This document shows positions 1 through 12,100 of a DNA stretch of 64,000 nucleotides, piece by piece. The notes beneath the pieces were generated by a model, which was not told the DNA's origin, ran no database searches, and saw only the letters and a program-made list of their open reading frames with translations. The DNA is from Malachius bipustulatus (Eukaryota; Arthropoda; Insecta; Coleoptera; Melyridae). Position 1 is the stretch's first letter. Each line of letters opens with the position of its first letter. The translations under genes and the position numbers were made by a program. Location of the stretch: assembly GCA_910589415.1 (NCBI GenBank), contig OU342634.1, forward strand, positions 38,370,723-38,434,722, in the 5' to 3' direction.

Positions 1-985
1 TTTAAAAACGCTCCTGTAGCTTCATCTTTCAAGATTAATGAACAAAATTTTTTACTCTTATAAACCTTAGGGCTGACGTTTGATTTTCGTAAAAAACATT
101 TTCCTAGAGTTGTGTTACTTCTACAGGATGTCCCTCCGAATTTCAGAAAAAAAACCGTCCGTGAGGCACGGTTTCTGGTCGAAGTTTTCAATCTAGAGCG
201 CTGAAATTTTTTTGGTAGTAAGATACTCTCAAGTAGTCGTCTGGTACTGTATTTGAGTAAAATAGGTAAAGACATTCCAAAATGGCGGCCTTTTCAATTT
301 TTGGAAAATGGCTAGATTTTGAACCCCTAAATAGGCAAGATCAAAAACTTTTAAACAAAATTAACAAGATTGGAATAAACTTATTTGAAATTTGAGCTAA
401 TGCAATACAATTTGCATCATTTCTATTAATAATCCAGAGGCGTGGGTAGGAAAAGGGTAAAAATGTCTACATTTCTATAAACATTCATGAGCTTATTTTT
501 GAAGGAATAGAACGGAAATTTTGATAGTAGACAACTATACTAATAGCATTTAACCTTCAAAAATTTCAAGAAGCAAATATAAAAATGGCGGAGATATATT
601 CGAATATTTTTAAATGATGTTTATTCCTCTAAAATTTCAAACTTTCGGTTTTCAAAACTCTCCTTTCAGTTTTTTCCGAATTTATTAAAGGTAGTGTAAA
701 AAATAGTATTTTTCAAGTAAAGTTAGCCAGTGGCGGGCATAGGAAAAGGGACAAAATTGTTAAATTTTGCCAATTTTTTTGATTTTTTAATTTAAAAATC
801 CATTCTAAGGCACGTGTTCAAACGAAATGAAATGAAATTATCACAGAAAATTTTTCACATTAAAGCACTACGCTAACATGACATGACTATGGAAAATTTC
901 AGAAAGCCAATAATTTAAAAAGCGGTGAAAATATTCATAATTGAATCGCATAAAAATACACTATTTCTGCGATTGATGCGCAAGA
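1..985. repeat. Dispersed non-coding repeat (copy 1 of 3)
   Basis: This stretch shares long blocks with 49680-50215 and 51055-51690. All start near a GCTCCTGTAGCTT motif and run through a GAGGCACGGTTT motif. Copies 1 and 3 end near GATGCGCAAGAAGG. Copy 1 looks like two related half-units in tandem. No long open frame and no transposase or reverse transcriptase motif is visible. It is probably a non-autonomous transposon of unknown class sitting in intron 4 of OR1. Confidence 0.55.
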
Positions 986-2638
986 AGGTTTTTATTTATG
1001 CGGAATGTTTAGACAAACTTGACGGTTTCTATGAGAACCGCACGTAAATGAAACAAAATAAATCGAACTATCAGAAGGATGTGTATTCTTAATCGATACG
1101 TATGACTTTTTAAACTTAATCGTACTATATAACACAACACGAAAGACTGAAAGTAGGTACTTATTAATATTAATTCTAACAAGCCTGCTCGGTGATGCAT
1201 GACTGTGACTTTTAATTTCAATTGCTTTTTTCCAATAAATCCAAAATCTAATATAATTCAAGTGGTTCAATAACAATAGGTACAAAACATAATATATAAA
1301 ATATAATATACAGGGTGTCCCAAAACTCAACGTCATCCCTTGAAGGGCTGGTAGGCCAAGTCATGACTGACCAGAATATCATAAGATGATCTCAGTAAAA
1401 AATTGTTTATTTTCGAGATAATGGGACTTTTATGAATTTTCTGAAAAACGATACCTTAGATCTGTTTTTCGAGTGTGACAGTTGCAAAATTTCATATTCT
1501 TACATTCTTAATTTTGTTACGCAATTCTGAATAACCCCATTAATGATTAAGTGCCGAAGAAATATTCCTTTGAGGAAAATTATTAATTTTTTTGCCCGAT
1601 AGAAAATTTTTGTTTTTTCATGTCACAACTTTGCCACTTCATACATGAAAAAAAATAACCCCGTGAACCTGGCAAGTTATTCCTAAAAATTACCCATTTG
1701 ATCTAGTTTCTGCAATGGTGTAATATTTTGTATGCTTTACTTTAGAAAAAAAGATATTTCTGTTTGACTGCAAAAGGATCGCATTGTGAAATCATATCAA
1801 TAAAATAATCTGAGAGGCGTACACAATAAAAGTACAGGGTGTTTTGTAATTGAATGTCAATATTTAATAGAGTGATTTTTGGGTCCATTTTAAGAAGAAA
1901 ACTTCATAAAAGTCTTAACTTTTGAGATACAGGGTGATAAAATTTTATTAAATAAATAATTTTTTTGTAATTTCTGTAATCCGACCTACAGCGTCGGTTT
2001 ATGGGAAATGAAACTAATCGTCGGCTGGAGCTCAAAACGCCCTGGCCACGACTGTCTGTTCTGTGGTGCAGTGGAGTCGACTCAATACATCGACTGCTGC
2101 TTGTCCTGGAGCACTCACTACGTGCCCCGGCTGTTCAACTAAACTAAGCTTAATACGCCTAGAGGGAGAGTTAGTTTGCTGGTCAGCTCCCAACCTTGAC
2201 CTTTTCGAATAAATTAATGAAAATTCGGATTATTATTATGAATTTCTAACATAACTGCAAGATCCTTATTATTCTGACATTTCCAATAAAATTTAGAACA
2301 GTACCGTTTTGAAGGCTGGTGAATCCTGTGGCGTGCCCAGTTTTTTTTTTAAATCGCTAATATGAATTTTTAAAATTTTACAAGTAAAAACTGATCTAGT
2401 AGGCCTTGGATTTTGTAGGAATGAGACGCTTTTTGCTCCCAAAGTATAGTTTATCAAGCTCTATGATTTAAAAGAAATCCTTTTAAAATCGCACAATAAA
2501 TTAAGATTCTACAGGGTGTTTCAAGAACAAATGGGTCACACTGTACATATATTATATAAAATAACATATAAAATATATTATAATATTCTATATGATTGAA
2601 AAATATCGATTCAAATTTTGAATTTCCTATTTTTTTAG
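986..2638 (+). other. Probable intron 4 of OR1
   Basis: No OR exon is seen here. The block at about 1128-1310 matches sequence lying in intron 4 of other array members (22727-22915 in OR-B, 46095-46230 in OR-D, 58015-58180 in OR-E). This supports reading the window start as intron 4 of OR1. CAGGGTG-type transposon ends occur at about 1312, 1834, 1931 and 2512, but I could not pair them into one element. Confidence 0.5.
1995..2200 (+). pseudogene. Possible LINE C-terminal remnant
   Basis: The segment is richer in G+C than its surroundings. One frame reads a short cysteine/histidine-like stretch (CLFCGAVESTQ...), similar in style to the zinc-binding tail after RNase H in some non-LTR retrotransposons; compare CRLCNEEDETASH in the element at 43253-44405. 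Stops interrupt all frames. This is a weak call based on motif style only. Confidence 0.3.
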
Positions 2639-3091
2639 GAAAACACTCTGCCGACAAGTCACTATCCACGTTTATTTTTGCTCTGTTGTGTTTCTGGGTT
2701 GACCGCGATAATATTTACTGGCTCTGGAGAACTTATTAAGAATGAAGTATCTATGAAAGTAATTTGATTGCGATCTATGAAACAATCTTAACTTACCTTT
2801 TTTCAGTCGGAAATTTATTTAACTAAATTGTACAACGTAAAATGGTTCAGATGGGATCGGAGAAACAAGCAAATATATCTCATATTGATGTTATTCATGT
2901 TGGAACCACTTACGATTGAGTCCTTTGGCATATTGGTACTGGATTTAAATTTGGTTGTTAAGGTATGAAAACTTTGTTTCTGAAAAAATGATTAATATAA
3001 AAAAATAATAATTCGTATTGAATTTCAGATCTGTAGTAAAGCATATTCTACAGCTGCTGTACTTGCAACATTTAGAAATTCACCAAACTGA
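2639..3091 (+). CDS. Odorant receptor OR1, exons 5-7 (5' part outside window)
   Basis: Three exons follow the array pattern: 2639-2758 (120 nt), 2807-2962 (156 nt) and 3029-3091 (63 nt, ending in TGA). All have AG acceptors and GT donors and are in phase 0. They encode the last 112 residues of an insect OR: a transmembrane segment (YPRLFLLCCVSGLTAIIF), an exon with a conserved WFRWDRRNKQ stretch and the final transmembrane helix (LTIESFGILVLDLNL), then ICSKAYSTAAVLATFRNSPN. The YS...VL spacing in the last helix is the usual OR C-terminal signature. The frame is intact. Exons 1-4 are not found in 1-2638, so they must lie upstream or be lost. The paralogue exons in OR-A, B, D and E are very similar. 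Confidence 0.85.
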
Positions 3092-3435
3092 ATAGAATTC
3101 GTTGACAGTTCTGCAACATCCGAGAATAATAATATGATGCAGTTGTACGAAAAATGGTTCGTCTTAAAGACGGATTCCTTTCAACTATTTTCTAAATGTC
3201 GATTTATTTTTGTTCAAGAATTTTATTGAAATTTTTATCTTATATCTAATAAGTATGGGAAATTGTTTTGATATATAATTAGATTATGATGTTGGAAAAC
3301 GCATGTTTAGGTAGGTACTATAATATCTTTTACTGTTTTCAAAGTTTATTTATGACGAATAAAACACTAATGTTTTATAAAATTCTACCGTATATTGATG
3401 AATAATAATAGAAACGTTATACGTGTTTCACTACT
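3092..3435 (+). other. OR1 3' UTR with conserved hairpin and AATAAA
   Basis: After the stop codon the sequence is shared with the regions after OR-A, OR-B, OR-D and OR-E. It contains a small inverted repeat CGTCTTAAAGACG (3160-3172) and a poly(A) signal AATAAA at 3358-3363. The same hairpin is at 17129-17141 after OR-A, with its poly(A) signal at 17331-17336. Confidence 0.5.
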
Positions 3436-4782
3436 TAGTAGCGTGTGTGAGTCGGAAAAAACCCCGAAAATTGTAAATATTTTGAGCCGGAACAAGATTA
3501 CTTCCCCCCTCCGTTTTCGAGGATGCTGAACACGATGACGTTTTGACGTTGTCAGAATTTCTCTTTGGGGTTGCGCAACCCCTCAAAACGGCCAAAAACC
3601 ACCCCCTAGAGAGATAAACCGCGCTTCAATCCATTTCCCTGCAAAAAAACCTTCCTCCCGTTTTCGAGGATACTGAGCACAATGGAGGTGCTGGACATCG
3701 CGTGCGACCCCGACCAACCCCTCCACCGGCCAATACTCACCCCCGAAATGGGTGATTTTTTTTTAATGTATATGTAGGGCAAACGATGAACTTTATCGAA
3801 AAACTTTTTGAAAATTCAAGTACAGAATCACAATGGCTATAATTTAAAATTATTTTGAAGTATAAAGAGTGTCCCATATGACAGTGACATATCAAAGTTA
3901 TATTTTTTTAAATGGAATGCTCCTATGTTATTGCATTTTTAGATCGTCTGAGAAGAGGAAATAAGATTGGCTTTTACAGTTGGTGTTTAAATTCAGAAGT
4001 TTTTGAGTTATAAACAAGTGAAAATCGTCATTTTTCGAGGTCAAGGCCCTGTACAACGAAATCGGTTCAAGATAGAGAAAAACGGCTTACATGTTCCTAT
4101 TTTAACTTTTTATGTACTATCCTATGGTATAGTTTGTACTTTCTTTGATTTTTTTATTTGGCGACGCGTGGAGAAATCTCAGATTTTTTCAAATCTTGAC
4201 CCGTTTTCGTGGTACAGGGCCTTGAACGACGATTTTCACTTGTTTATAACTCACAAACTTCTGAATTTAAACACCAACTGTAAAAGCCAATCTTATTTCC
4301 TCTTCTCAGACAATCTAAAAATGCAATAACATAGGAGCATTCCATTTAAAAAAACATAACTAAATATGTCACTGTCATATGGGACACTCTTTATACTCCA
4401 AAATAATTCTGTACTTGAATTTTCAAAAAGTTTTTCGAAAAAGTCCATCGTTTGGCCTACATATACATAAAAAAAATCACCCATTTCGGGGGTGAGTATT
4501 GGCCGGTGGAGGGGTTGGTCGGGGTCGCACGCGATGTCCACCACCTCCATTGTGCTCAGCATCCTCGAAAACGGGGGGAAGGTTTTTTTTGCAGGGAAAT
4601 GGATTGAAGCGCAGTTTATCTCTCTAGGGGGTGGTTTTTGGCCGTTTTGAGGGGTTGCGCAACCCCAAAGAGAAATTCTGACAACGGCATTGTGTTCAGC
4701 ATCCTCGAAAACGGGGGGGGGGGGAGTAATCTTGTTCCGGCTCAAAATATTTACATGTTCGTCCGACTCACACACGCCACTA
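3436..4782. mobile_element. Fold-back transposon with 3-bp ACT target duplication
   Basis: The two halves of this 1347-bp element are inverted repeats of each other. The ends read TAGTAGCGTGTGTGAGTCGG on the left and its near complement on the right. ACT flanks both sides (3433-3435 and 4783-4785). The region after OR-A (CACTACTTTCC near 17400) shows the uninterrupted site. The arms carry two copies of a GTTTTCGAGGATGCTGA motif. The inner part (about 3850-4390) is also found at 15880-16440 and 51835-52560. No transposase is seen. The open frames here are palindrome artefacts. The 3-bp duplication differs from the TA used by the CAGGGTG elements. Confidence 0.8.
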
Positions 4783-4785
4783 ACT

Positions 4786-5548
4786 TTCCATGTAGCATCT
4801 TCAGACGTATGTAAATAAAATTATTGATGTAGTAACATAGCAACAGTATTACCTAAGTGATCATAAAACAAGTAACTAGATTTGAATGAATTTTTAACAG
4901 AACTAACTAGATTATAATGTAATTTCTTCAGAATCTTCTTAGTTGTTGATATCAAGAAGAAAATCAAGTAGTGGAGAACGAAATGTGTCTAGCTGATTCT
5001 CCATTATTTGATTTTCTTCTTTTCAAGAATTCAAGTAGCTTTCAAATGATGTATCACTCGATAGCTGTTCCCTATGATGATAAGCAAAGGGGTAGTTACC
5101 CCCGCCAAGGGGGTCAACTTGGGTAGTTAAACTTGTCACGAAAATATGTCCCCCTCGATAGCAAAATCGACCTGTTTCGGCGTTTTTCGCATACATCTTC
5201 ACTTTCCAAATTATTAGGCTTATTACCTTTTCGATGGCCCACCCTGTATGTTAAGCAATAGGGTAGCAATTGTTAAGCAATTAAGGTCACACTGTCGATT
5301 TGAAAATTGGAAATTTATATAAGTAGGTAATTTGACGACCCATAGCAGAAAATTAGCAACTATTCATAATTACCTACTATTCAAAAATTAGAAAAAATGG
5401 GTATCATTTCTGGAGTACTGTGTAAATTGCTGAAGAAGCCCCACCCGAATAATTCAACAACACATGAGTCCGGGCATGCGCTTTTCCACCAAGGTGCAAA
5501 TACAATTTTTTCACCGATTGAAATGAATTACATTGTGTATTCTTTTTT
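4786..5548. other. Non-coding spacer, partly duplicated
   Basis: The first part continues the OR 3' flank seen at 17400-17640. The block at about 5315-5530 recurs near 48495-48665. No gene is visible. Confidence 0.4.
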
Positions 5549-6240
5549 AGACTAACGATAGATAAATGTTTAATAAAATTTGCTTACCTTAATAAACTTG
5601 TTTGTTTTACAAACCTATTTTATTTTGTTACCTATTATTGTACAAGTATAAACTTCTTAAATTAATATTAAATTATCTATAACTTTTATTGTAAAAAAAG
5701 AAAATAAATCAATTAAATATAACAAAATGATTTAAAGAAATGAAAATCCATTTTGTTGTAAAACATAACAACTGCAACGAGAAACTCAAAGGAATCAAAA
5801 AATTAAATAAAATCAAAGAAAATGGTGTAAAAATCGAAAAAAAATGTCTAAGTTTGAGTGGTTACATCTTAGTCAATTTTTATCCAATAATAATTGAAAA
5901 TAACAATTTTGAAGGAAATTTCTAATCTTGTTGTTTTTCTGCAAAGTAATGCCTTTAACTATCTCTGCTCAGAAAAAGTTAGGTATACCCCAAAAAAAAA
6001 ATTAAAACTTAAATAAATTTCTTGCTCTTTTACAAATTACTTTTTTCAATATTTTTGTCTTAAGAAATTTTTTCAAATTTTTTTATAATAAACCGTTTCG
6101 ATGTGAAATTGTATTATGTCCTACGATCTCCTATATGTCCTACTATCTACGAAAGATTCCCCATTATAGATAATACCTGAATTCTGCTTCGTTTTCGAGA
6201 TATAATTAAAAAAAAAACTGAAAGGGGTGCAGTTTTACAG
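5549..6240. repeat. Dispersed repeat (copies at 30500-31180 and 48665-49060)
   Basis: This AT-rich block starts near AATAAAATTTGCTTACC and ends near ATATAATTAAAAA. It recurs twice more in the window with small differences. The 61-aa open frame in it (5740-5925) is not conserved in the other copies, so I treat it as non-coding. Confidence 0.55.
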
Positions 6241-6274
6241 TACAAACGGGTGAAAATTAATAATTTTATTATAG

Positions 6275-6800
6275 GGTTTTAACGCCATTAGATTCTTCAT
6301 ATTTTCGTTGAAAGAATGTAACGAAAAAGTAAAATTAATGAAAAAAATTCTCTGGACTTGAAAAACTGCGGAGAGTATGTCAGCACAAAAATAATCAAAA
6401 ACTTCCTTAATTTGAAGCGTGTTGTTTATTTTCACATCATCTTAACCTTCGTCATACTTTTTGCCATTATAAGCGACATAGAGGATCCATACCAATATGT
6501 GTCACATATTTTAGAGAACACTGCCCTCATCACAGACTCGCTCTAACTTTGATTTTTGACTTCACACTGGGAGTTATGACAATGTGCATGGCATTTTCAG
6601 CATATCCGGTGTGCTACGGTGCTTGCTACGCATACATTCAGCTACATGTTTTGACTAAGATGCTAGCAGATATCGAATTTGGTTTTGATAGATCTTGGGA
6701 TACTGAGAGGAGGCTCTTTTAATGAACCGATATTATCAAAACACAATTCGCTTCAGACTTAAAATTTGTGTGAAGAATTTTTTGAATTTCAAGAGATGGG
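6275..6800 (+). pseudogene. Decayed OR exon 3
   Basis: The sequence follows an AG acceptor at 6273-6274 and aligns along its length with exon 3 of the array genes. In successive frames it reads NSLDLKNCGEY, NLKRVVYFHIILTFVIL, SDIEDPYQY, TLIFDFTLGVM, DIEFGFDRSWDTE and NRYYQNTIRFRLK. The frame changes at least three times (near 6357, 6525 and 6720) and there are in-frame stops, so it is dead. It is more diverged than the other paralogues. Neighbouring exons 1, 2 and 4 were not found within a few hundred bases, so only this exon survives. Confidence 0.8.
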
Positions 6801-7852
6801 TAGTTTTTTTTTATATTACATTACACGAAAGAGCTTCAAGCCCTTGAAAGTAGCTCGAACGCTTTTATTAATATAATATGTTTTCCCAAATATCTTGCCG
6901 TTGAGAATCAATTCGACAAAAAACCGCAGGACAAGAGACCAATTCAAAAAATCGAGAATCGCCACTCAAAAGATCGATTCTTTGGAGAATCGATTTAATC
7001 GCACATCCCTATTCAAGACCTCCCACCGTCTTCCGTCTTCCCTGCAGCAGGATGCGAGTTGCAACTCGCAAGAATAAAATCACTCTGTCTTCTTTTAAAA
7101 AAGTTTTGGAATTTGTGAATGCAAAAGGGCTTCAATTCATTTTGAGACAAGAACTTTGGAAGCGATCAAATGGAACTGAAGCTCTTTTTTTCATTCACAA
7201 TTCCTAAGCTGTTTTACAAAGGAATTTAAGCCCAAAGCCACAAGCCTTCGTTTTTGAAAGGGATTCAAGTCAATGGAAATAAAATTCCCAAAAGGCTTGA
7301 AGCCCGCTTTAAAATCACAAGCCCTCAAAATAATTATTATAAAATTATCGTATAAAATATAGGTCATTTAAGTTATTACTTTGATGTCTTGTTGATGGTC
7401 GTAACGTTTGACATTTGTAACTTCAGACTTTGTCAACCAAATATGAAATTTCTGTGAATAAATAATTTGATAAAAACTGGGTTAACGAGTCGTAAACTAT
7501 AATGATTTGCCTTCCGCAAAGCGTCTTTTTGCTATTGCATTGGTTTTATTTTAGTAGAAATCTATCTGGAAAATAGATTTAAGTATACAACTCTAAATGA
7601 CCGTATTCATGTTACGTTTTATTACTCGTTTTATTTCCGTAATAATACAAATGCATATATAATATCCTAGTTCTATAATCATATAAGCAATATAAAACTG
7701 AAGGTATCAGCCCTATGAAAATTATCTTATTAATAAAGACAGACATTTCACATTAGTATAAGTTTTTAATGGTATTTAGAGCCATAAATGAGTTTGTAAG
7801 TTTCTTAGATTTGCTTACAGGTTATAGGAACTCATTTTAGTTTCAACTTCCA
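6801..7852. other. Upstream region of OR-A, duplicated upstream of OR-B
   Basis: No gene is seen. Blocks from about 6895 onward recur at 17680-18100 and again at 18870-19200, which shows that OR-A and OR-B were duplicated together with their upstream DNA. The copy before OR-B carries an additional fold-back fragment (18330-18855). Confidence 0.5.
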
Positions 7853-7860
7853 TATAAAAG
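7853..7860 (+). promoter_or_regulatory. TATA-like box of OR-A
   Basis: TATAAAAG lies in a block conserved upstream of OR-A, OR-B, OR-D and OR-E (GCTTACAG, then AACTCATTTTAGTTTCAACTTC, then the box, then a CAGTTCATA motif). In OR-D and OR-E the box is about 85-90 bp before the start codon. Here it is 1.3 kb upstream because other DNA has been inserted between. Confidence 0.5.
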
Positions 7861-8660
7861 CTGTCAGTTCATATTACCTATTACGGTGCCTATAGTTATT
7901 TCTTAATTTGCTAATCAGGTACACGATACACTTACACCCGGCGGTTTGTTAACCTTAGATGAAGGAATTTCGGTATTTTCATCGCAATGATGTGACGTGG
8001 CTGACCGGTACCGTAATTGTTTAAATTTACAGAATGTCTCAAATCTGTCATAAATGCAACAATAGCTTTCCTTTATTGATTTGATTTCTGTGATTTATAT
8101 TTTAAATTTAGCTGGTGTTAGTAAAGTTTTAAGTTGGCTTTAACTGTTAATTAAAGTTGACTGATTACTGTATAACTTATAAAAACCTAGAAATTGTCAA
8201 CTTGTGCAGTGGTTTCTTTGTAAAAACAAAAGTGGAATAACGCAGGGAATAGGTGTTAAATATTTTAGATTCCCTAAGAATGGCGAACCTTTACTTCATG
8301 TTCATGTGCCGTTGCCCTGCAATAGGTACTGTACCTGGTGATGTATAATTTTTTATAATCGAATCAAGTACTTAATTTTTATTTAGAATAATTGAACTCA
8401 ACACTAACGCATTGATATTTTATGATTTATTAATAAAAATACATTTCTTCTTGTCTTCTTGAATAAAAGCTTTATAAAAATATTTTTATGAGACATACCT
8501 ATATACCAGCTCCCATTTTATCAATATTCGAATTTTATTAATGCATTGTGTTTAATTATTAGGTAAATAGGGACAGTTTTCACTTCCACTTATAAAAACT
8601 GCCATGAATAAATAGCAAACTGCATCTTTGCGTTAACCTGGTAACGTTACTTCAGCCAGG

Positions 8661-8668
8661 TGACGTCA
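8661..8668. promoter_or_regulatory. CRE-like palindrome TGACGTCA
   Basis: A perfect CRE/ATF-type octamer lies between the TATA-like box and exon 1 of OR-A. The OR-B copy has two (19953-19960 and 19972-19979). That it binds a factor is inference. Confidence 0.3.
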
Positions 8669-8720
8669 CATTAATATGCGCAAGAGCATAACGGTGTAAG
8701 AGTATCGTGAATCGGATAGA

Positions 8721-9135
8721 CAGGATGATCTGTTAGCGTAAAATCAAATGAGGTAGTTTGAAAAAGAAAGTTCATATTATAATCATTTGTCCGATTTCAA
8801 TTATTTACAGAGTTACTGGACCTCAAATTTTCATGCAACAGGAGCATATTTAAGAATTTTTATTTAACTTTATACCTTGGTTTTACCTGTTTATATAAAA
8901 AAGAATTCGCCGGTAGAGGGCGCCATTTTGTTTTTATTTTATTTATAAACAGGTAAAACCAAGACAAAGTTAAATAAATATTGTTAAATTGGCTTCTTTT
9001 GCATGAAACTTTCAGGTCCTGTGACTCGGCAAATAATTGAAATCGCACATAATGATTCTATGAAGTTTTATTTCAAATCATGCACCTCACCTTTTCACTC
9101 GTCATCATTTGATGGTGAGCTAATGGATCATCCTG
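8721..9135. mobile_element. Fold-back MITE just upstream of OR-A exon 1
   Basis: The ends are inverted repeats (CAGGATGATCTGTTAGC against GCTAATGGATCATCCTG). The arms meet in an internal palindrome near 8865-8985 containing TTTACCTGTTTATA. TA follows the right end. The element stops 30 bp before the OR-A start codon and lies between the TATA-like box and the coding region. OR-B has the same element at 20031-20403, so the insertion predates the duplication. OR-C, OR-D and OR-E lack it. Confidence 0.65.
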
Positions 9136-9165
9136 TATACTTATACAGATTAGCACCGTCCAATC

Positions 9166-12100
9166 ATGGATTTTAGCAATATAGTGAACTTGAAAGGTAT
9201 TTATCTATACAACTCTAAAATAATCACAAATCAAAATAGATTCTTAACAAATGATGGATTTTCTAGACGACCCCCTGAATTTTCTAATGAGATACAGTTT
9301 CGATATTTTTGTGCATCCGCTTTATATATGTTGCGCAGTGTTCTCTATAATTCTGCTTGGTTTCGTTCTGTTTGTGCATATTTACGATAGTTTCAAGGAA
9401 GGAAATATGGGCCTGTTTCTAAATTACGGACCATCATTTTTTGTGATACTCTACGTAAGTTACCAGAAACTTTATTCAAACTCTTTATTGTTTGATTAAT
9501 CCATTATTCGGTTGTAGGGATTCTGCGCCTTGATTTTCATCCAAATCAAAGTATATGATGCCATGAAAATATTAAAAGAACTAAAGAATAACAGCTTAGA
9601 TATTAGTAATTGCGATGAACATTTCATTAAAAAATTTAACAATGAAATTTGGTATTTAAAGCGCATAGTTTACATTCACATGTGCCTGACTATTGTGACA
9701 GTACTGTTCATTTGCAGTGACATCGAAGATCCTTATCATATATTTTACGCAGTTACTTTCATCAGGGAGCACCTCCCCCGACATAAAATCACTTTGACTC
9801 TAATTTTCTTTTTCACTCTGTTAATTATGGGAATTTGCATGTCATATACGGCATATTGCGTATGCTACCCTTGTTTACAGGGATACATGCAACTAAATAT
9901 ATTAATTTATATGTTGTCAAATATTGAAGATGGATTCCACAGGAGATGGGACACCGATGAATCGTTACTGGCAGACAGATATTACCAAAACAGTATCTAC
10001 TACAGATTGAAACTCATCACAAAACAAACTATGATTATAAAAAGGTACGATAAGCGAATGGGTTAAGGCAGTTTTCTATTATTTGATAGAGAGAAAATTT
10101 GGAAAGAAAGATTTGTATCTATTCGACACTATTGATAATAAACGCAATGCTCATCTTGTTAAGTAGATTTTTTTCCAAATTACGGTTCTTGAATCACATT
10201 ATTTATCAATGCTGCAAGACTTAAATCTCTTATTAATCGCTAGTTAGAAAACACATTCGCTAAAAACTGCAGCCTAATGATAACTTGAAAAGGATTTCTA
10301 TTTTTCTTATTATCAATAAATCAAAGGTAGTTGTTATATTAAAAATGAAACAAATTGATATAATAATAAATTATCATATAAACTACTAATTTATTATATA
10401 AATTACAGTAAATTACAGCAATCCGATTGTTGAAAAACAATAACGCTTTTTGAACGACACATTTGCCCTAATAGTATGGTGAAGACATGCAGAGACATCG
10501 ATGTTTCAATGGTTATTTCCATCTCATCAGTCTGACACATCGCCATCACTAGAGGAATGTGCCGATGAGAAAGAAAATCAAAGCATTTAAGCAAATGATT
10601 TGTCAAATGTAAAATCAAAAGATGGCAAATGCCATCTGATGTGTGTCGTTCAGAAAGCGTTATAGTTGTTATATTATTTAAATTTGAGAAAATCATATCA
10701 AACAGAAATAAACATATCACGTTTCAAAAAAATTTAACACTAAATCATTTGTATAGACAAGATTCTGTTAATTTAAAAGATTTGATAAACTTTTTTCTTA
10801 GTGAATGCATTAAGTAATAGATACAAAACTAGTGTTTTTGAAGTGTTATTAAACTACAAAAGTGTACCTATATCAAATGATAATTTATTTTTCAGGTTCG
10901 CTTCTGAGCTTACTGCATGGTTTGAGGTAGGATTTATTCTATTTGCTTTTTTAGGATTTCTTTTAGCGATGTCCCTTATGATGTACACGCTACATTCAGT
11001 AAGTTATAAAAATTATTATAAATATGAAGTAGTGTATCCTCTGATCGATAATAGAAAAGCAAGTAAATTGTGAACATGGACTTTGTTCTTTTGATGTTCA
11101 AACTTGCTTGAATAACTTAAGACATACCTAATTCTAATTCTGAAAAATCCAGGGTTGGCAAAATCCGTGTTTTAAATTATTTTAAACAAAACACCTGTTT
11201 TTTATTGTTTAAAACAGTTTTTATTGTTTTAAACATAATTTGAGCAAATGTTTAAATTTCATGTTTTAAACATAGTTTAAAACATGTTTAAAATGTTTTA
11301 AACTTGTTTTTTATATATGTGTAGCTGCCCTTAGGGGAATATATAACAACAATCTTCAATGTCAAAATTCATTTTCAGGTTTAAGAATTTTAACCGCAAC
11401 CAAAGAAAAAGAGAAATAAGATATTTATTTTTAATTTTTATTTATCATCACATATAAGTGAAGCATACTGTTTCTTTTGAGAAAACGAAGATATTTATTA
11501 ATTTTTTTTTATTATCACTTCAACATAAAAAAAGTGAAGCGTACAGTTTCTTTAATTTTTACCTTTTTTATGAGATTTTATATATGAGTTGCTTTTAAAG
11601 CTTAAAGCTAATAATATTCAGAGGAAGACCAAAAAGGTTTAGTTCCACTATTAGGATTAGGTACCTACATATTAGAAAAACTTGTGATACCAGCCGTCAA
11701 AAAAATCCTTTATCAAATTTTTTGTTTTAATACCTTATTTCTGCAATCCTGCTATACTACAGCACTGGAAAACTACTATGATAATAGTAAAAATAAAAGG
11801 GATACGAGGATAAACCCAATATGTTTTTTATGTTTTAAATTCAAGTTTTAAACAGTGTTTAAAACATTTTGTTTAAAACAAGGTCAAATCTTGTTTTAAA
11901 CAAATCAATTAGTTTAAAACTGTTTTAAAACATTTGTTTAAAACACATTTGTTTTAAACTGCCAACCCTGGAAAAATCATTCAGATACTTATGCCTTGTA
12001 GAAAATAGTTATTTATGATGTACCTTTATTTATTACCTACTTTTTATACTATACAGGGTGTCCCATCGTATAGAATTCTCGCGAAAAGTACCGGGTGGGC

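Noticed and set aside
4293..4775. 160-codon minus-strand frame
   Set aside because: It lies in the right arm of the 3436-4782 palindrome, is mirrored in the left arm with stops, and shows no protein family features.
9251..9499. Open frames starting MMDFLDDP (also at 20525, 33214) as independent small genes
   Set aside because: They span an intron end and OR exon 2. The sequence before the DDP is the TTTTCTAG splice acceptor, and the true start is the 31-nt exon 1.
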